Under the pieces are notes generated by a model. The model saw only the letters and a program-made list of their open reading frames with translations, ran no database searches and was not told the origin of the DNA. A program made the translations under genes and the position numbers. This document shows, piece by piece, positions 7,378 through 17,192 of a stretch of 64,000 nucleotides of DNA. Each line of letters begins with the position of its first letter. The stretch's first letter is position 1. The stretch spans positions 1 to 64,000 of the forward strand of contig NZ_FNNV01000023.1 of assembly GCF_900106745.1 (NCBI RefSeq), read 5' to 3'. Source of the stretch: Paenibacillus sp. CF384. GTDB taxonomy: Bacteria > Bacillota > Bacilli > Paenibacillales > Paenibacillaceae.

Positions 7378-8385
7378 ATGAAAGTGACCAGATCTAAAAT
7401 CATCGCAGCAGCGATCTTTATTGCTGTTCTTGTCGTTGCGTATCTCAGTAGCGGCCCACTTGAGAGCCGCTCGCCTGAATCGCCACCTACTTCGACTGAT
7501 GCAGCGCAAACGGCTGATGCTCATCAGCAGAGCGCAGATTCAACGGGAACAGAACCAGCTGTTGAGCAACCTGTAACGAATGAGAACCCAGTTGAAACGA
7601 CGTCGAAGACGGACACGGACAATACTTTGACGGGAGAGTCGACTGCTTCAGCGAATACAGTTAAGTCTAGTGATGTGTCGACATCTATACCAAACACAAC
7701 AAAGGGGAACGGCCAACAAGAGGTCAAATCCGGCAAACCAACAGTGAAGCCTCCGGTTAAGCAAGGCGATTCTTCACAGACGACGGCGTCATCGACACCG
7801 ACGGAAGGCAAGCCTTCCAAGCCTTCCAAGCCTTCCAAACCCTCCAAGCCGTCCATGACGATTGATCCTAAGACCGGCAAGGATAAGTATTTGACCGAAG
7901 CTGTACCGGATGGCAAACCAGTCCCTGTAGAGCCGGAGGATTCAACGGTATCCGATAAGACGCTGACCGCCTACCTCTCCGTAAGCTGCGCTGCCATTCT
8001 GGATAATCTGGATAAGCTCGATCCCGAGAAGCTGGAGCTAGTTCCGGAGGACGGAATCATCGTATCGAAACGCGAAGTTACCTTCTATGAAGGGGAATCG
8101 GTATTCAATGTATTGCAGAGAGAATTGAAGAGAAGCAAAATTCATATGGAATTTGAAAATACGCCTATGTATAACTCTGCTTACATTGAGGGAATTAACA
8201 ATCTTTATGAATTCGACTGCGGAGAGCTATCCGGATGGATGTACAAGGTAAACGACTGGTTCCCGAATTACGGAAGCAGCCGATACCAACTTAAGCAGGG
8301 AGATGTAATCGAGTGGGTCTATACCTGCGACTTGGGAAGGGACGTAGGCGATAGTTATGCTGCTGCAGGCGGTGATAAGAAATGA
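7378..8385 (+). CDS. Membrane-anchored DUF4430 (transcobalamin beta-domain-like) protein
   Basis: 335 residues. An N-terminal signal-anchor helix (about 8-26) leads into a long Ser/Thr/Pro-rich linker with KPS triplets (145-159), which would span the cell wall. The C-terminal DUF4430 domain (about 235-318) shows the family pattern SGWMYKVNDWFPNYGSSRY followed by a GD-x-I-x-W element. DUF4430 corresponds to the small beta domain that closes over cobalamin in transcobalamin and intrinsic factor. With the SLH toroid protein before it, the two halves of that receptor occur as separate polypeptides. Its stop overlaps the next start (ATGA). Confidence 0.8.
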   Translation: MKVTRSKIIAAAIFIAVLVVAYLSSGPLESRSPESPPTSTDAAQTADAHQQSADSTGTEPAVEQPVTNENPVETTSKTDTDNTLTGESTASANTVKSSDVSTSIPNTTKGNGQQEVKSGKPTVKPPVKQGDSSQTTASSTPTEGKPSKPSKPSKPSKPSMTIDPKTGKDKYLTEAVPDGKPVPVEPEDSTVSDKTLTAYLSVSCAAILDNLDKLDPEKLELVPEDGIIVSKREVTFYEGESVFNVLQRELKRSKIHMEFENTPMYNSAYIEGINNLYEFDCGELSGWMYKVNDWFPNYGSSRYQLKQGDVIEWVYTCDLGRDVGDSYAAAGGDKK

Positions 8386-9272
8386 GAGATGCGTTCTCTA
8401 GCTACCATCCCGTCGTGAATTTCTCGTATTTTGCGCTCGTCCTATCCTTCTCGATGATCTTGATGCATCCGGTATGTCTGGGGATCTCGATCATGTTCGC
8501 TTGTGCCTACTCGATCCAATTAAACGGGAAGCGCGCCATGAAATTCAACTTATTCTACATGCTTCCCATGTTGGTCGTAACTGCGCTCATTAATCCGGCA
8601 TTCAATCATGAAGGGGTAACCATACTCCTTTATCTGCATAGCGGTAATCCATTGACCTTAGAATCCATTACTTACGGTATTGCTGCAGCGACGATGTTCA
8701 TAGCAGTCATCTGCTGGTTCTCCTGTTACAACGCCGTGATGACCTCAGATAAGTTCATCTATTTATTCGGCCGGGTTATTCCTGCACTTTCACTTGTGCT
8801 CTCGATGGTCCTTCGGTTTGTTCCGAAGTTCAAAGCTCAGTTTACCGTAGTGTCAGAAGCGCAGCGATGTATCGGAAGAGATGTTAGGAATGGCAGTGTG
8901 CTTGCGAGAATTCGGCATGGCATTCGCATACTGTCCATTATGACAACATGGATGCTTGAGAATAGCATTGAAACTGCCGCATCCATGCGCAGCCGCGGTT
9001 ATGGATTGAAAGGGAGAACCGCGTTCTCGCTATACCAATTCGATCGTCGCGACCGGGCTGCGCTGCTCGTTATTTCTATAATTGGCAGCTATATTCTTGT
9101 AGGCATGTATGCGAAAGCCATGTATTATCGTTACTTTCCATCCATGCGCGGTGTGGAACTATCGGTCTTTAGTGTAAGCGTGTTTGCCGCATTTGCCGCG
9201 TTTTGCGCCATACCGCTGGTTATTAACGTTCGGGAGGATCTGCGATGGAAGCATTCACAGTCGAGCATCTAA
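8382..9272 (+). CDS. ECF transporter transmembrane protein EcfT (CbiQ family)
   Basis: 296 residues with several membrane helices in the first half and at the end. The coupling region contains the EcfT Ala-Arg-Gly type motif in AASMRSRGYGLKGRT (about 200-214), which contacts the ATPases; a second basic motif lies upstream near VSEAQRCIGRDVR. EcfT links the substrate-binding S component to the paired ATPases. The start overlaps the previous stop and its 3' end overlaps the ATPase gene by 28 bp. Confidence 0.88.
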   Translation: MRDAFSSYHPVVNFSYFALVLSFSMILMHPVCLGISIMFACAYSIQLNGKRAMKFNLFYMLPMLVVTALINPAFNHEGVTILLYLHSGNPLTLESITYGIAAATMFIAVICWFSCYNAVMTSDKFIYLFGRVIPALSLVLSMVLRFVPKFKAQFTVVSEAQRCIGRDVRNGSVLARIRHGIRILSIMTTWMLENSIETAASMRSRGYGLKGRTAFSLYQFDRRDRAALLVISIIGSYILVGMYAKAMYYRYFPSMRGVELSVFSVSVFAAFAAFCAIPLVINVREDLRWKHSQSSI

Positions 9273-11731
9273 GCTTCTCCTATCCCGGTTCTGATCGGAA
9301 AGCGTTACAGGATGTTTCATTTACCATTCGAGATGGAGCGTTCGTCGCACTGTGCGGCAAATCGGGGTGTGGGAAGTCAACGCTGCTCCGGCATCTAAAA
9401 TCGGAACTTGCGCCGCATGGTGAACGGAGCGGATCTGTAAAGTTTCGAGGGACAGCAATGGAGAACTTGGACCGTCGTACGCAAATTGCAAACATCGGCT
9501 ATGTTCTGCAGTCTCCTGATAATCAGATCGTCACGGATAAAGTGTGGCATGAGTTGGCTTTTGGACTGGAGAGTCTTGGCTGCAGCGCTCCGGAAATTCG
9601 TAGGCGCGTGGCCGAGACGGCTAGTTTCTTCGGCATTCAAGAGTGGTTTCATAAGAAAGTAACAGAGCTCTCCGGCGGGCAGAAGCAGCTGCTTAATCTG
9701 GCCTCCGTGATGGTTATGCAGCCTCAAGTGCTCTTGCTCGACGAGCCGACCAGCCAGTTGGATCCGATTGCAGCTTCCGAGTTTCTTGGTACACTGGGCA
9801 AGATCAATCGAGAACTCGGGATAACCATCGTGCTGACCGAGCATCGGCTGGAAGAAGTACTGCCGCTGTCTGACATCGTGCATGTGATGGATTTAGGTGA
9901 AATTGCCGTATCCGGCACGCCGAGGGAAGTAGGGGAGAAGCTCCGTGAACTGCGGCACGACATGTTCTACGCCATGCCTACGCCTATGCGTGTATATTCG
10001 AGGATTGATAATGCGCTGGAATGCCCGGTTACCGTTCGGGAAGGACGCGAGTTCTTACACCGGCTGGCGGAAACGACATCCTATTCCAAAGAAATGCCGG
10101 TGGAGATGACATGGCAGCAGGAGGAAATTGCTGCAATTGAACTTGACGAAGTCTGGTTCAAATATGATCAACATGCGCCGGATGTGCTGAAAGGGTTGTC
10201 ATTGAAGGTGTTTCCAGGTGAGCTTCATGCGATTGTCGGTGGTAACGGGGCTGGGAAAACAACGGCGCTTTCTCTGATTTCCGGCTTACGCAAGTCCTAC
10301 CGCGGGAAAGTCCTGCTCTATGGCAGGGCAATTGGGGAATATACGGATGGCGAGAAATACAATGGATTACTAGGTGTACTGCCTCAAAATCCACAAGCAC
10401 TCTTCGTAGGAAAGACGGTGGAGGCGGATCTTCTTGAACTGTTGTCGGGGGTAGATCAAGCAACAGCTCAAGATCGCATTCGGTATGTTTCGGACTTATG
10501 CGAGCTGGATGAATTACTTGGCAGGCATCCGTACGATTTATCCGGAGGGGAGCAGCAACGTGCAGCTTTGGCCAAAATACTGCTTCTGGAGCCCTCTATT
10601 CTGCTGCTCGATGAGCCGACCAAGGGCTTGGATGCGGGGTACAAGCTGAAGCTCGCCGGCATATTGCATCAGCTTAAGCAGCAGGGTACGACTATTCTTA
10701 TGGTCAGCCACGATATCGACTTTTGCGCTAGCTTCTCCGACCGATGTTCGATGTTCTTCGATGGTGGAGTCGTATCGGACGGTCAGCCTCGGGAGTTCTT
10801 CTCGGGCAATCGTTTATACACGACGGCAGCGAATCGGATGGCTAGAGAGCTGCTTCCTTGGGCTGTTACGCCTAATGAGATTATCCATGCTTTTGGCGGT
10901 CTTAAAGAGGACGCGATTAGCTTCGCCGGTCAGCGGCAGGCATTCGCAGCATTGGCAGTTGCACCAAGGCCCAAGAAAGGCGCATCCTCCCTTGGGACAA
11001 GTCAAGATCAACAAGTGCCTGCTGATCAACGAAAGCTCTCTAAGCGAACCCTTACAGCCATGATGATGATTGTATTGCTCATTCCGCTGACGATATGGTT
11101 CGGAATCTACTATCTCGATGACCGCAAGTATTACTTTATCTCCATGCTTGTGATGGGGGAGACGATACTGCCGTTTGCCTTCATGTATGAGGGCAGGAAA
11201 CCGCAGCCCAAAGAGCTGGTGACGTTAGCCGTATTATGCGGCATAGGTGTAGCCGGCCGTATGGCGTTATTCATGGTGCCGCAGTTCAAGCCGGTACTGG
11301 CGATCGTCATTATTTCCGGCGTAGCCTTAGGTCCTGAAGCAGGCTTTCTTGTTGGCGCGGTCACAGGTTTTGTATCCAATTATTATTTCGGTCAAGGCCC
11401 ATGGACGCCTTGGCAAATGTTTGGTTTCGGCATAATCGGATTCATGGCCGGCGTGTTGTTCAGAAAAGGCTTGCTTCGCCGAAACCGAATAAGCTTAAGC
11501 CTATTCGGGGGAATTGCTGCATTTGTCATCTACGGCACAATCATGAATGTCTCTTCTGTATTCATGACGCAGACCAAAGTTACAGTAGAGATGTTCGTCC
11601 TTGCCTGTATAAGAGGTATCCCGTTCGATCTCATTCACGGGTTTGCGACGGTTGTGTTTCTGCTTATGCTCGCCAGACCCATGCTTGAGAAGCTGGATCG
11701 CGTGAAAGAGAAGTATGGGTTGATGAAGTAA
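9245..11731 (+). CDS. Fused ECF transporter: two ATPases plus S component (probable cobalamin)
   Basis: 828 residues. The first ATPase (about 1-245) has Walker A GKSGCGKS (38-45), LSGGQ (142-146) and VLLLDE; the second (about 295-530) has GGNGAGKTT (332-340), LSGGE (432-436) and ILLLDE. After a linker, residues about 602-828 form a membrane domain with six or so helices (for example VALGPEAGFLVGAVTGF) typical of ECF-S components of the CbrT type. EcfA, EcfA' and the substrate-specific subunit are thus one chain, and only EcfT is separate. The cobalamin riboswitch implies B12 or a precursor as substrate. The start has GGGAGG 8 bp upstream. Confidence 0.88.
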   Translation: MEAFTVEHLSFSYPGSDRKALQDVSFTIRDGAFVALCGKSGCGKSTLLRHLKSELAPHGERSGSVKFRGTAMENLDRRTQIANIGYVLQSPDNQIVTDKVWHELAFGLESLGCSAPEIRRRVAETASFFGIQEWFHKKVTELSGGQKQLLNLASVMVMQPQVLLLDEPTSQLDPIAASEFLGTLGKINRELGITIVLTEHRLEEVLPLSDIVHVMDLGEIAVSGTPREVGEKLRELRHDMFYAMPTPMRVYSRIDNALECPVTVREGREFLHRLAETTSYSKEMPVEMTWQQEEIAAIELDEVWFKYDQHAPDVLKGLSLKVFPGELHAIVGGNGAGKTTALSLISGLRKSYRGKVLLYGRAIGEYTDGEKYNGLLGVLPQNPQALFVGKTVEADLLELLSGVDQATAQDRIRYVSDLCELDELLGRHPYDLSGGEQQRAALAKILLLEPSILLLDEPTKGLDAGYKLKLAGILHQLKQQGTTILMVSHDIDFCASFSDRCSMFFDGGVVSDGQPREFFSGNRLYTTAANRMARELLPWAVTPNEIIHAFGGLKEDAISFAGQRQAFAALAVAPRPKKGASSLGTSQDQQVPADQRKLSKRTLTAMMMIVLLIPLTIWFGIYYLDDRKYYFISMLVMGETILPFAFMYEGRKPQPKELVTLAVLCGIGVAGRMALFMVPQFKPVLAIVIISGVALGPEAGFLVGAVTGFVSNYYFGQGPWTPWQMFGFGIIGFMAGVLFRKGLLRRNRISLSLFGGIAAFVIYGTIMNVSSVFMTQTKVTVEMFVLACIRGIPFDLIHGFATVVFLLMLARPMLEKLDRVKEKYGLMK

Positions 11732-11772
11732 CGGTGATTTACGCAGGTGATTAAACTAGATTCGAACAAGAT

Positions 11773-11815
11773 AAAGAAGCACTGCAGCCCATCAGGTTGC
11801 AGTGCTTCTTTGTTT
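11773..11815 (+). terminator. Terminator of the cobalamin cluster
   Basis: An 11-bp stem GAAGCACTGCA/TGCAGTGCTTC is followed by TTTGTTTCTT. Confidence 0.85.
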
Positions 11816-11935
11816 CTTCATTACATTTCCGAAGTCAGTTGATTAGAAGCTACTTTTAGTTGCTGTAAGCAGTATTTCGTCCTACGAATGACGATTATCA
11901 TAAATTTGCAGGAATAATCTGGGGAGGTTAAATGA

Positions 11936-14900
11936 ATGCACAGAAAAATGTTGGCTTTGGCGCTAGTATTCGTCTTGGCGTTTGTATCGATGAATACGAT
12001 TCTGCGGACGGCCGAGGCGGCACAGAGCGGCAACTGGATGACGGATGGCGGAGGATTCGAATCGGGCATCGCGGCCTGGGAGGATTGGGGCGCGACAGGC
12101 GTGACATCGAACGAAGCGGATGTACATTCAGGCGAACAAGCGGCCGTCATCGGTACCGGCGAAGCGATTGAAGGAGGCGCGGGCTGGTACGTCGCCGACG
12201 TCACCGGTGGGCAGAAGTTCACCATTTCCGCATGGGGTAAAGCAAGCGAAGGGGAAACGGCGATCGTTGGCGTCAAAAGCCTCAATGGGCCGGCCATTCC
12301 CGGAAGCGAAGCATCTTTGACGTTCTCCGGGCAAGCTTACGAGCAGAAGTCGATTACGTATACCGCTGCTGCGGGGGCGACCGAGCTGCTGATTTACATC
12401 TACAAAAACGAAGGGGCAGGATACGCCTTCATTGACGATATCAGCGTTGTCGCAGAGACGCCGGAGATCGATATCGTCCACCCTCATAATCATGCATACT
12501 TGCCGGAAGAATGGTTTTATCTGCCTAAACCGGACGAAACGATCGCAGAGCGGGTAGAACAGCTCGAACAGCACGAGATCGAGTACCAATTCGCGAACAT
12601 TGGCTCCTTGCAGGCGGACGGCACGATCGATCCTACACAAAGTGACGAGCTCGGCCATTGGATCAAGGTTTCTAGAGAGACAGATCCGAATCAGAAAGTC
12701 ATCGCGTGGATCAACGGAAATACAGAGCGCCACCTGCATGTAGGCACCGAAGAGGAGAAGGTGGCCATGCACGCAACCATCGTCAACTCCTTGAAAACGA
12801 TGATCGATACGGGGTTTCTGTACGAAGGCGTCTATTACAAAGTAGACGGCATCCAGTTCGATATCGAACCGCTGCGCGCGCGGTGGAAAGATGACCCCGA
12901 GCTGTTATCGCTGCTGAAGGATATTCGGAATGCGGTAGGTAACGACGTGCATCTGTCCATTGCTACACCGGCATGGGACAGCGTGTGGTCGAATGCCTAT
13001 ATTACGGAAATCGCGAATGTGATGGATATGCTGAACCCGATGATCTACGACACGATAGGCCCAGACAGCTGGAAGCCGAATGTTGTACAGAGCGGCGAAG
13101 AATACGAGGCTTTATGGAAAGCGACTTCACTCCGATATAGCACGGCAATCGCGGCGAGCAATAATCCGGATTGTCAATTAGCACCAATAATGCCAGCCTA
13201 CGATACGAAAGGCTACACGGAGACGGACCCTACGGTGCCGGAGTACGGACAGTTCGTTGTCTATCACGATCCTGTTATCGAGAACGTCTATCATGCCGCA
13301 CGCGGCTTGAAGCAAGCGATAGCGGACGGGGCGAATGTGTACGGATCAGGTATCTTCTGGTGGGGGACATTTATTCTTGATCATCCGGATCCGCGCGATA
13401 ATCAAGATTATTCCCACGCCAGAGGCTGGTGGAAAGACGAGTGGCTGACGAACGGCGTCTCGACTGACGTTCCTCAGGAACCCGAGCAGCCGGAAGCGCC
13501 AGAAGATGGCAGCGCTATCGTAAGCAATGGCAGTTTCGAATCCGGGACATCCCCTTGGGAAGATTGGGGCTTTGTTGAATTCGTCAAAGATCCGGCTCCG
13601 AACGCCGGGAACAAAGCGGCCCGCATCGGCTTGGAAGAAGGAGGCATGGGGCAAATCGTGACCGGTATCGGCGAAGGCAAGAAGCTGACATTGTCCGGTT
13701 GGGGTAAAGTCGATATCGTCGGGGACGAAGCGATGATCGGGATCGATTGCTTAAACGATAAACCCGGCGCAGGCGGGGGCAATAAAATACCCGGCGGGAA
13801 ATTCACTCTTCGGTTCGACGGAACGGCCTATGAGAAAAAATCAATAAATTTCACGACGGTGCCAGGCACGACGAAAATCCAAGTCTACCTCTATAAATCA
13901 TCGACTGCTGGCGGCTACGTCTACGTAGATGATATTCGCGTAGAACTTCAACAGGATCCACCGGCACAACCGCCGGTTTCCGGATCGACGAGCGCTGCTA
14001 GCGCGGTCATCGTCCCAGCTAACGCAGCTAACGGCGGCATGGTGCAGCTAATTCTTCCTAGCGGAGCTGTCAACCATAGTTCGACGAACGGCAGCTCGCT
14101 GACAACGGCGACAATTGGCGGAATGCCGCTTGAACAAGCTTTTGCGCAAGCTAAAACAGACAATGCCTTATCTCCAAAAGTAAAGATTCAGATAGAAGCG
14201 GTCGATGGCGAGCTGCGGACGCTATTGCCTGCTGCTGCATTGTCACAAATTAGCAAATCGACGCCAGGTGCTACGCTCATACTGATCTATGATGGCGGCA
14301 GTTACGAGCTCCCATTGGCGTTAATCGATGCGGAATCGCTCGGCACCAAGCTGGGAGTTCCAGCCGTTGAAGTCTCGATTAAACTATCGGTCACCCCTGT
14401 GACAGCCGATATCGACGGACGTCTGAAGGCGGCAGCAGCCGCGCAAGGCATCGTTCCGTTAAGCGGTGCGATCGAATTTACATTGGTCGCGGAAGCCAGT
14501 GGCAAGACCGTCGCCTTGAATAACTTCGGATCGACGTACGTAGCTAGAGGAATTGTCTTGGATGAGAAGATCGACGCAAGCCGTTCAACCGGCGTCTTGT
14601 ATGATCCGGATACGAACCAATTCACCTTCGTTCCGACTGCGTTTACTTCGCGGGAAGAAGGCGTAACGGAAGCGAAACTCTCCCGCAACGGCAATAGCGT
14701 GTATGTGGTCGTGACGTCCAACCATGCATTCGAGGATTTAACCGGGCATTGGGCTCGTAATGATATTGAACGCCTAGCAGCGAAGCTGGTCTTAAACGGG
14801 GTAGGCGGTAATCGCTTCGTACCGGACGGCCAAGTGACGAGAGCGGAATTCACGGCGATGTTGGTTCGCTCGCTTGGTTTGACCGGATCCGCAATCGCGA

Positions 14901-15274
14901 CGTTCTCCGACGTTCAGTCGGACGCTTGGTTCGCAGGCGCCTTAGGCACAGCGGCGAACGCCGGTCTTGTACAAGGCGACGCCGCCGGGAAGTTACGGCC
15001 GGACGCTCTTGTAACCCGCGAGCAAATGGCGGTCATGGCGTCGCGCGCACTGTCTTGGCTTGGCGTTCAACATCCAGCTAAGCCTTTGAATCTCGAAGGT
15101 TTCGGAGATCAGGAGCAGATTGCTCCATGGGCCCTTGCCGACGGGCAGCTGGCCATCTCAACCGGTCTTCTGAAGGGAAGGAACGACACCTTATTGGCGC
15201 CTAAATCCTATGCGAGCCGTGCCGAAGCCGCCGCGCTCATCGGACGAATGCTCGTTAGCGCCAATTTCAAGTAA
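11936..15274 (+). CDS. SLH-anchored GH18-like glycoside hydrolase with CBM-like modules
   Basis: 1112 residues: signal peptide (1-28), a jelly-roll CBM-like module (about 33-172), a TIM-barrel region (about 178-505), a second CBM-like module (about 528-675, NGSFESGTSPWEDWG), a linker/beta region, and three SLH domains (about 925-1110). The barrel contains VDGIQFDIEP, matching the GH18 active-site strand D-G-x-x-x-D-x-E, with Asp304, Asp309 and Glu311. It should therefore act on a beta-linked amino-sugar polymer, but the match is limited to this motif and the exact substrate is unknown. The ATG at 11936 is set by GGGGAGG; the ATG 4 bp earlier is in another frame. Confidence 0.72.
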   Translation: MHRKMLALALVFVLAFVSMNTILRTAEAAQSGNWMTDGGGFESGIAAWEDWGATGVTSNEADVHSGEQAAVIGTGEAIEGGAGWYVADVTGGQKFTISAWGKASEGETAIVGVKSLNGPAIPGSEASLTFSGQAYEQKSITYTAAAGATELLIYIYKNEGAGYAFIDDISVVAETPEIDIVHPHNHAYLPEEWFYLPKPDETIAERVEQLEQHEIEYQFANIGSLQADGTIDPTQSDELGHWIKVSRETDPNQKVIAWINGNTERHLHVGTEEEKVAMHATIVNSLKTMIDTGFLYEGVYYKVDGIQFDIEPLRARWKDDPELLSLLKDIRNAVGNDVHLSIATPAWDSVWSNAYITEIANVMDMLNPMIYDTIGPDSWKPNVVQSGEEYEALWKATSLRYSTAIAASNNPDCQLAPIMPAYDTKGYTETDPTVPEYGQFVVYHDPVIENVYHAARGLKQAIADGANVYGSGIFWWGTFILDHPDPRDNQDYSHARGWWKDEWLTNGVSTDVPQEPEQPEAPEDGSAIVSNGSFESGTSPWEDWGFVEFVKDPAPNAGNKAARIGLEEGGMGQIVTGIGEGKKLTLSGWGKVDIVGDEAMIGIDCLNDKPGAGGGNKIPGGKFTLRFDGTAYEKKSINFTTVPGTTKIQVYLYKSSTAGGYVYVDDIRVELQQDPPAQPPVSGSTSAASAVIVPANAANGGMVQLILPSGAVNHSSTNGSSLTTATIGGMPLEQAFAQAKTDNALSPKVKIQIEAVDGELRTLLPAAALSQISKSTPGATLILIYDGGSYELPLALIDAESLGTKLGVPAVEVSIKLSVTPVTADIDGRLKAAAAAQGIVPLSGAIEFTLVAEASGKTVALNNFGSTYVARGIVLDEKIDASRSTGVLYDPDTNQFTFVPTAFTSREEGVTEAKLSRNGNSVYVVVTSNHAFEDLTGHWARNDIERLAAKLVLNGVGGNRFVPDGQVTRAEFTAMLVRSLGLTGSAIATFSDVQSDAWFAGALGTAANAGLVQGDAAGKLRPDALVTREQMAVMASRALSWLGVQHPAKPLNLEGFGDQEQIAPWALADGQLAISTGLLKGRNDTLLAPKSYASRAEAAALIGRMLVSANFK

Positions 15275-15304
15275 TAGGAGTACGACTGTGAAGTCAGCTT
15301 AACT

Positions 15305-15342
15305 AAAAAAGAGACGTTGGGGAGTGCCCCAACGTCTCTTTC
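15305..15342. terminator. Bidirectional terminator
   Basis: A hairpin AGAGACGTTGGGG/CCCCAACGTCTCT is flanked by A-runs and T-runs, serving both the SLH gene (+) and the ABC operon (-). Confidence 0.85.
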
Positions 15343-15355
15343 GTCATTCAGCAGG

Positions 15356-16210
15356 TCAACCTTTAACCCCGCCGGCGGTTAATCCTTCAATGATTTGTTT
15401 TTGCAGAACGGCGTAAATCACCATGACCGGCACGATGCTGTAGACGATTCCCGCCGACATTTGAGCGTAATTCGTGTTATAGATATCGCGGAACCCGACC
15501 ATTCCGACCGGCAGCGTTCGCAATTCATCGGTGGAGATGAAGAAATTCGCCATTAGAAACTCGTTCCAGTTTCCGATGAAGTTGATGATAAACACGGTTA
15601 CTAACGCCGGAACTGTAATCGGCATAATGATTCTTGCGAATATGCCCTTTGCACTCAAACCATCCATGACGGAGGCTTCTTCGATTTCACTCGGTATCGA
15701 TTTCATAAACGCCGACAGTATAATAACCGTAAACGGAATTGCACCGGCAGTGTACGGCAGGATGAGTGCCATGTGGGTTCCCAATATGGGCTGACCAAAT
15801 ATCACTAGCTTATTTAATAGGATAAAAATAGGCAAAAGCAAGGCGCCGCTCGGAATGAGCAAGCCGATCAGGATGAATTGATACAATCCTTTGCTCATTT
15901 TCTTATAGCGCATCCGCGTAATCGCAAATGCTCCCATGGAAGAGAAGATAATCGTCGCAATGGAACATAGCGTGGCGATATACAAACTATTAAGGAAGTA
16001 AACACTGATCTTCGCATTCACCCAAGCCTCGTAGTAATTCTCGAAATGAAACGAAGAAGGGAATCCGAACGGATTGCTTGCAATCGCCTGGTTATCCGAC
16101 TTGATGGAGGAGAAAAGGACGAATAGGAACGGGTAAAGAGTCACGACTAAATAACCTAATAGAATAATATGGGGGAGACTCTTCTTCACTGATCTTAGTG
16201 TCATCGTCAT
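15356..16210 (-). CDS. Carbohydrate ABC transporter permease (MalG type)
   Basis: 284 residues with six membrane helices. The EAA loop is PSEIEEASVMDGLSAKGIF, the contact point for the ATPase. It has the typical C terminus of CUT1 family permeases ending in ...GGVKG. Last gene of the operon; its ATG overlaps the stop of the upstream permease by one base. No ATPase gene is present, so a shared MsmX-type ATPase encoded elsewhere is expected. Confidence 0.9.
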   Translation of the reverse strand: MTMTLRSVKKSLPHIILLGYLVVTLYPFLFVLFSSIKSDNQAIASNPFGFPSSFHFENYYEAWVNAKISVYFLNSLYIATLCSIATIIFSSMGAFAITRMRYKKMSKGLYQFILIGLLIPSGALLLPIFILLNKLVIFGQPILGTHMALILPYTAGAIPFTVIILSAFMKSIPSEIEEASVMDGLSAKGIFARIIMPITVPALVTVFIINFIGNWNEFLMANFFISTDELRTLPVGMVGFRDIYNTNYAQMSAGIVYSIVPVMVIYAVLQKQIIEGLTAGGVKG

Positions 16211-17091
16211 TAGTATTCGACCCTTTCGACTCTTCTGGCAATTAAGAATTGGTACAAGGCTGTAAGAATGAGAGAGAACATGAAAATCAACACCCCAATG
16301 GAGTTTCCATATCCATATTTCGCATTCGTGATCCCGTATTTAATTAAATAGGTTGCCATTACATCGGTTACCCCGCCTGGACCGCCATCCGTCATGACGA
16401 TGATAATATCGGCCGCTTTCATCGCACCAGAGATGGAGAGCATAATGACTACGGAAATGATCGGCATGATAAGCGGCACCGTAATTCGGGTTGCACGGGT
16501 CCAAGCGCTGGCCCCGTCGACAATGGCAGCTTCATCGATTTCTCTCGGAATGGACAAGATTGCAGCAAGGACCATGACGACATAGAATCCCGTCCATTGC
16601 CACGCATTGGTGATCAAGATCGAAAACATCGCCCAACTGGTGTCGGATAACCACATGACAGGCTGAAAGCCGAGTTTCGTCAAAATTTGATTGAACAAGC
16701 CGATATCCGGTTCATAGATGAAACTCCACAAAATTCCGATTACCGCAGTCGACATCACGGAAGGAACAAATACGGCTGTTTTATATAAACCTTTGAGTTT
16801 CTTGACGTTACTGATTAAGAGAGAGAAGAAGATAATGACCGGAACTTGCACGAAAACCGAGAATAGAATGAATTTCCCGTTATTGAGAACGGAGTCCCAG
16901 AATAAAACATCGCCAAACGCATGCTTAAAGTTCGTCAAACCATTAAACTTCGCTTCGGTTAAACCGTTCCATTTCATAAAGCCTGTAGTGAAGGCAGAAA
17001 TCATCGGATAAATGAAGAACAAGAGATAGAGCAGTAGGAGAGGCAGCAAAAACAGGATATAGGTCCATGGGTTTCGTAATGTTTTATTCAT
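16210..17091 (-). CDS. Carbohydrate ABC transporter permease (MalF type)
   Basis: 293 residues, six membrane helices, with EAA loop PREIDEAAIVDGASAW (about 190-205) and the family's GGPGG element. It pairs with the following permease to form the transport channel. The ATG is preceded by GGAGGAACCG. A terminator-like hairpin separates it from the binding-protein gene upstream. Confidence 0.9.
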   Translation of the reverse strand: MNKTLRNPWTYILFLLPLLLLYLLFFIYPMISAFTTGFMKWNGLTEAKFNGLTNFKHAFGDVLFWDSVLNNGKFILFSVFVQVPVIIFFSLLISNVKKLKGLYKTAVFVPSVMSTAVIGILWSFIYEPDIGLFNQILTKLGFQPVMWLSDTSWAMFSILITNAWQWTGFYVVMVLAAILSIPREIDEAAIVDGASAWTRATRITVPLIMPIISVVIMLSISGAMKAADIIIVMTDGGPGGVTDVMATYLIKYGITNAKYGYGNSIGVLIFMFSLILTALYQFLIARRVERVEY

Positions 17092-17144
17092 CGGTTCCTC
17101 CGCGATAATCAGACATTGGCTGCATGAGTCGAGCTTATAAAAAA

Positions 17145-17176
17145 AGTACCACCCACTCTGAGGCGGGTGGTACTTT
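17145..17176 (-). terminator. Intercistronic terminator between binding protein and permeases
   Basis: On the minus strand AAGTACCACCC/GGGTGGTACTT is followed by TTTTTTT. Partial read-through would give more binding protein than permease, a common arrangement. Confidence 0.75.
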
Positions 17177-17192
17177 CCTTGCTTATATGCTT

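Noticed and set aside
7805-7855. Short tandem AAGCCTTCC repeats, CRISPR-like at first sight
   Set aside because: They encode the KPS linker in frame; units are too short and have no spacers.
7524-7916. 130-codon antisense frame over the DUF4430 gene
   Set aside because: Shadow of the Ser/Thr/Pro and KPS-repeat coding region; low-complexity Gly-Leu-Glu repeats and no RBS.
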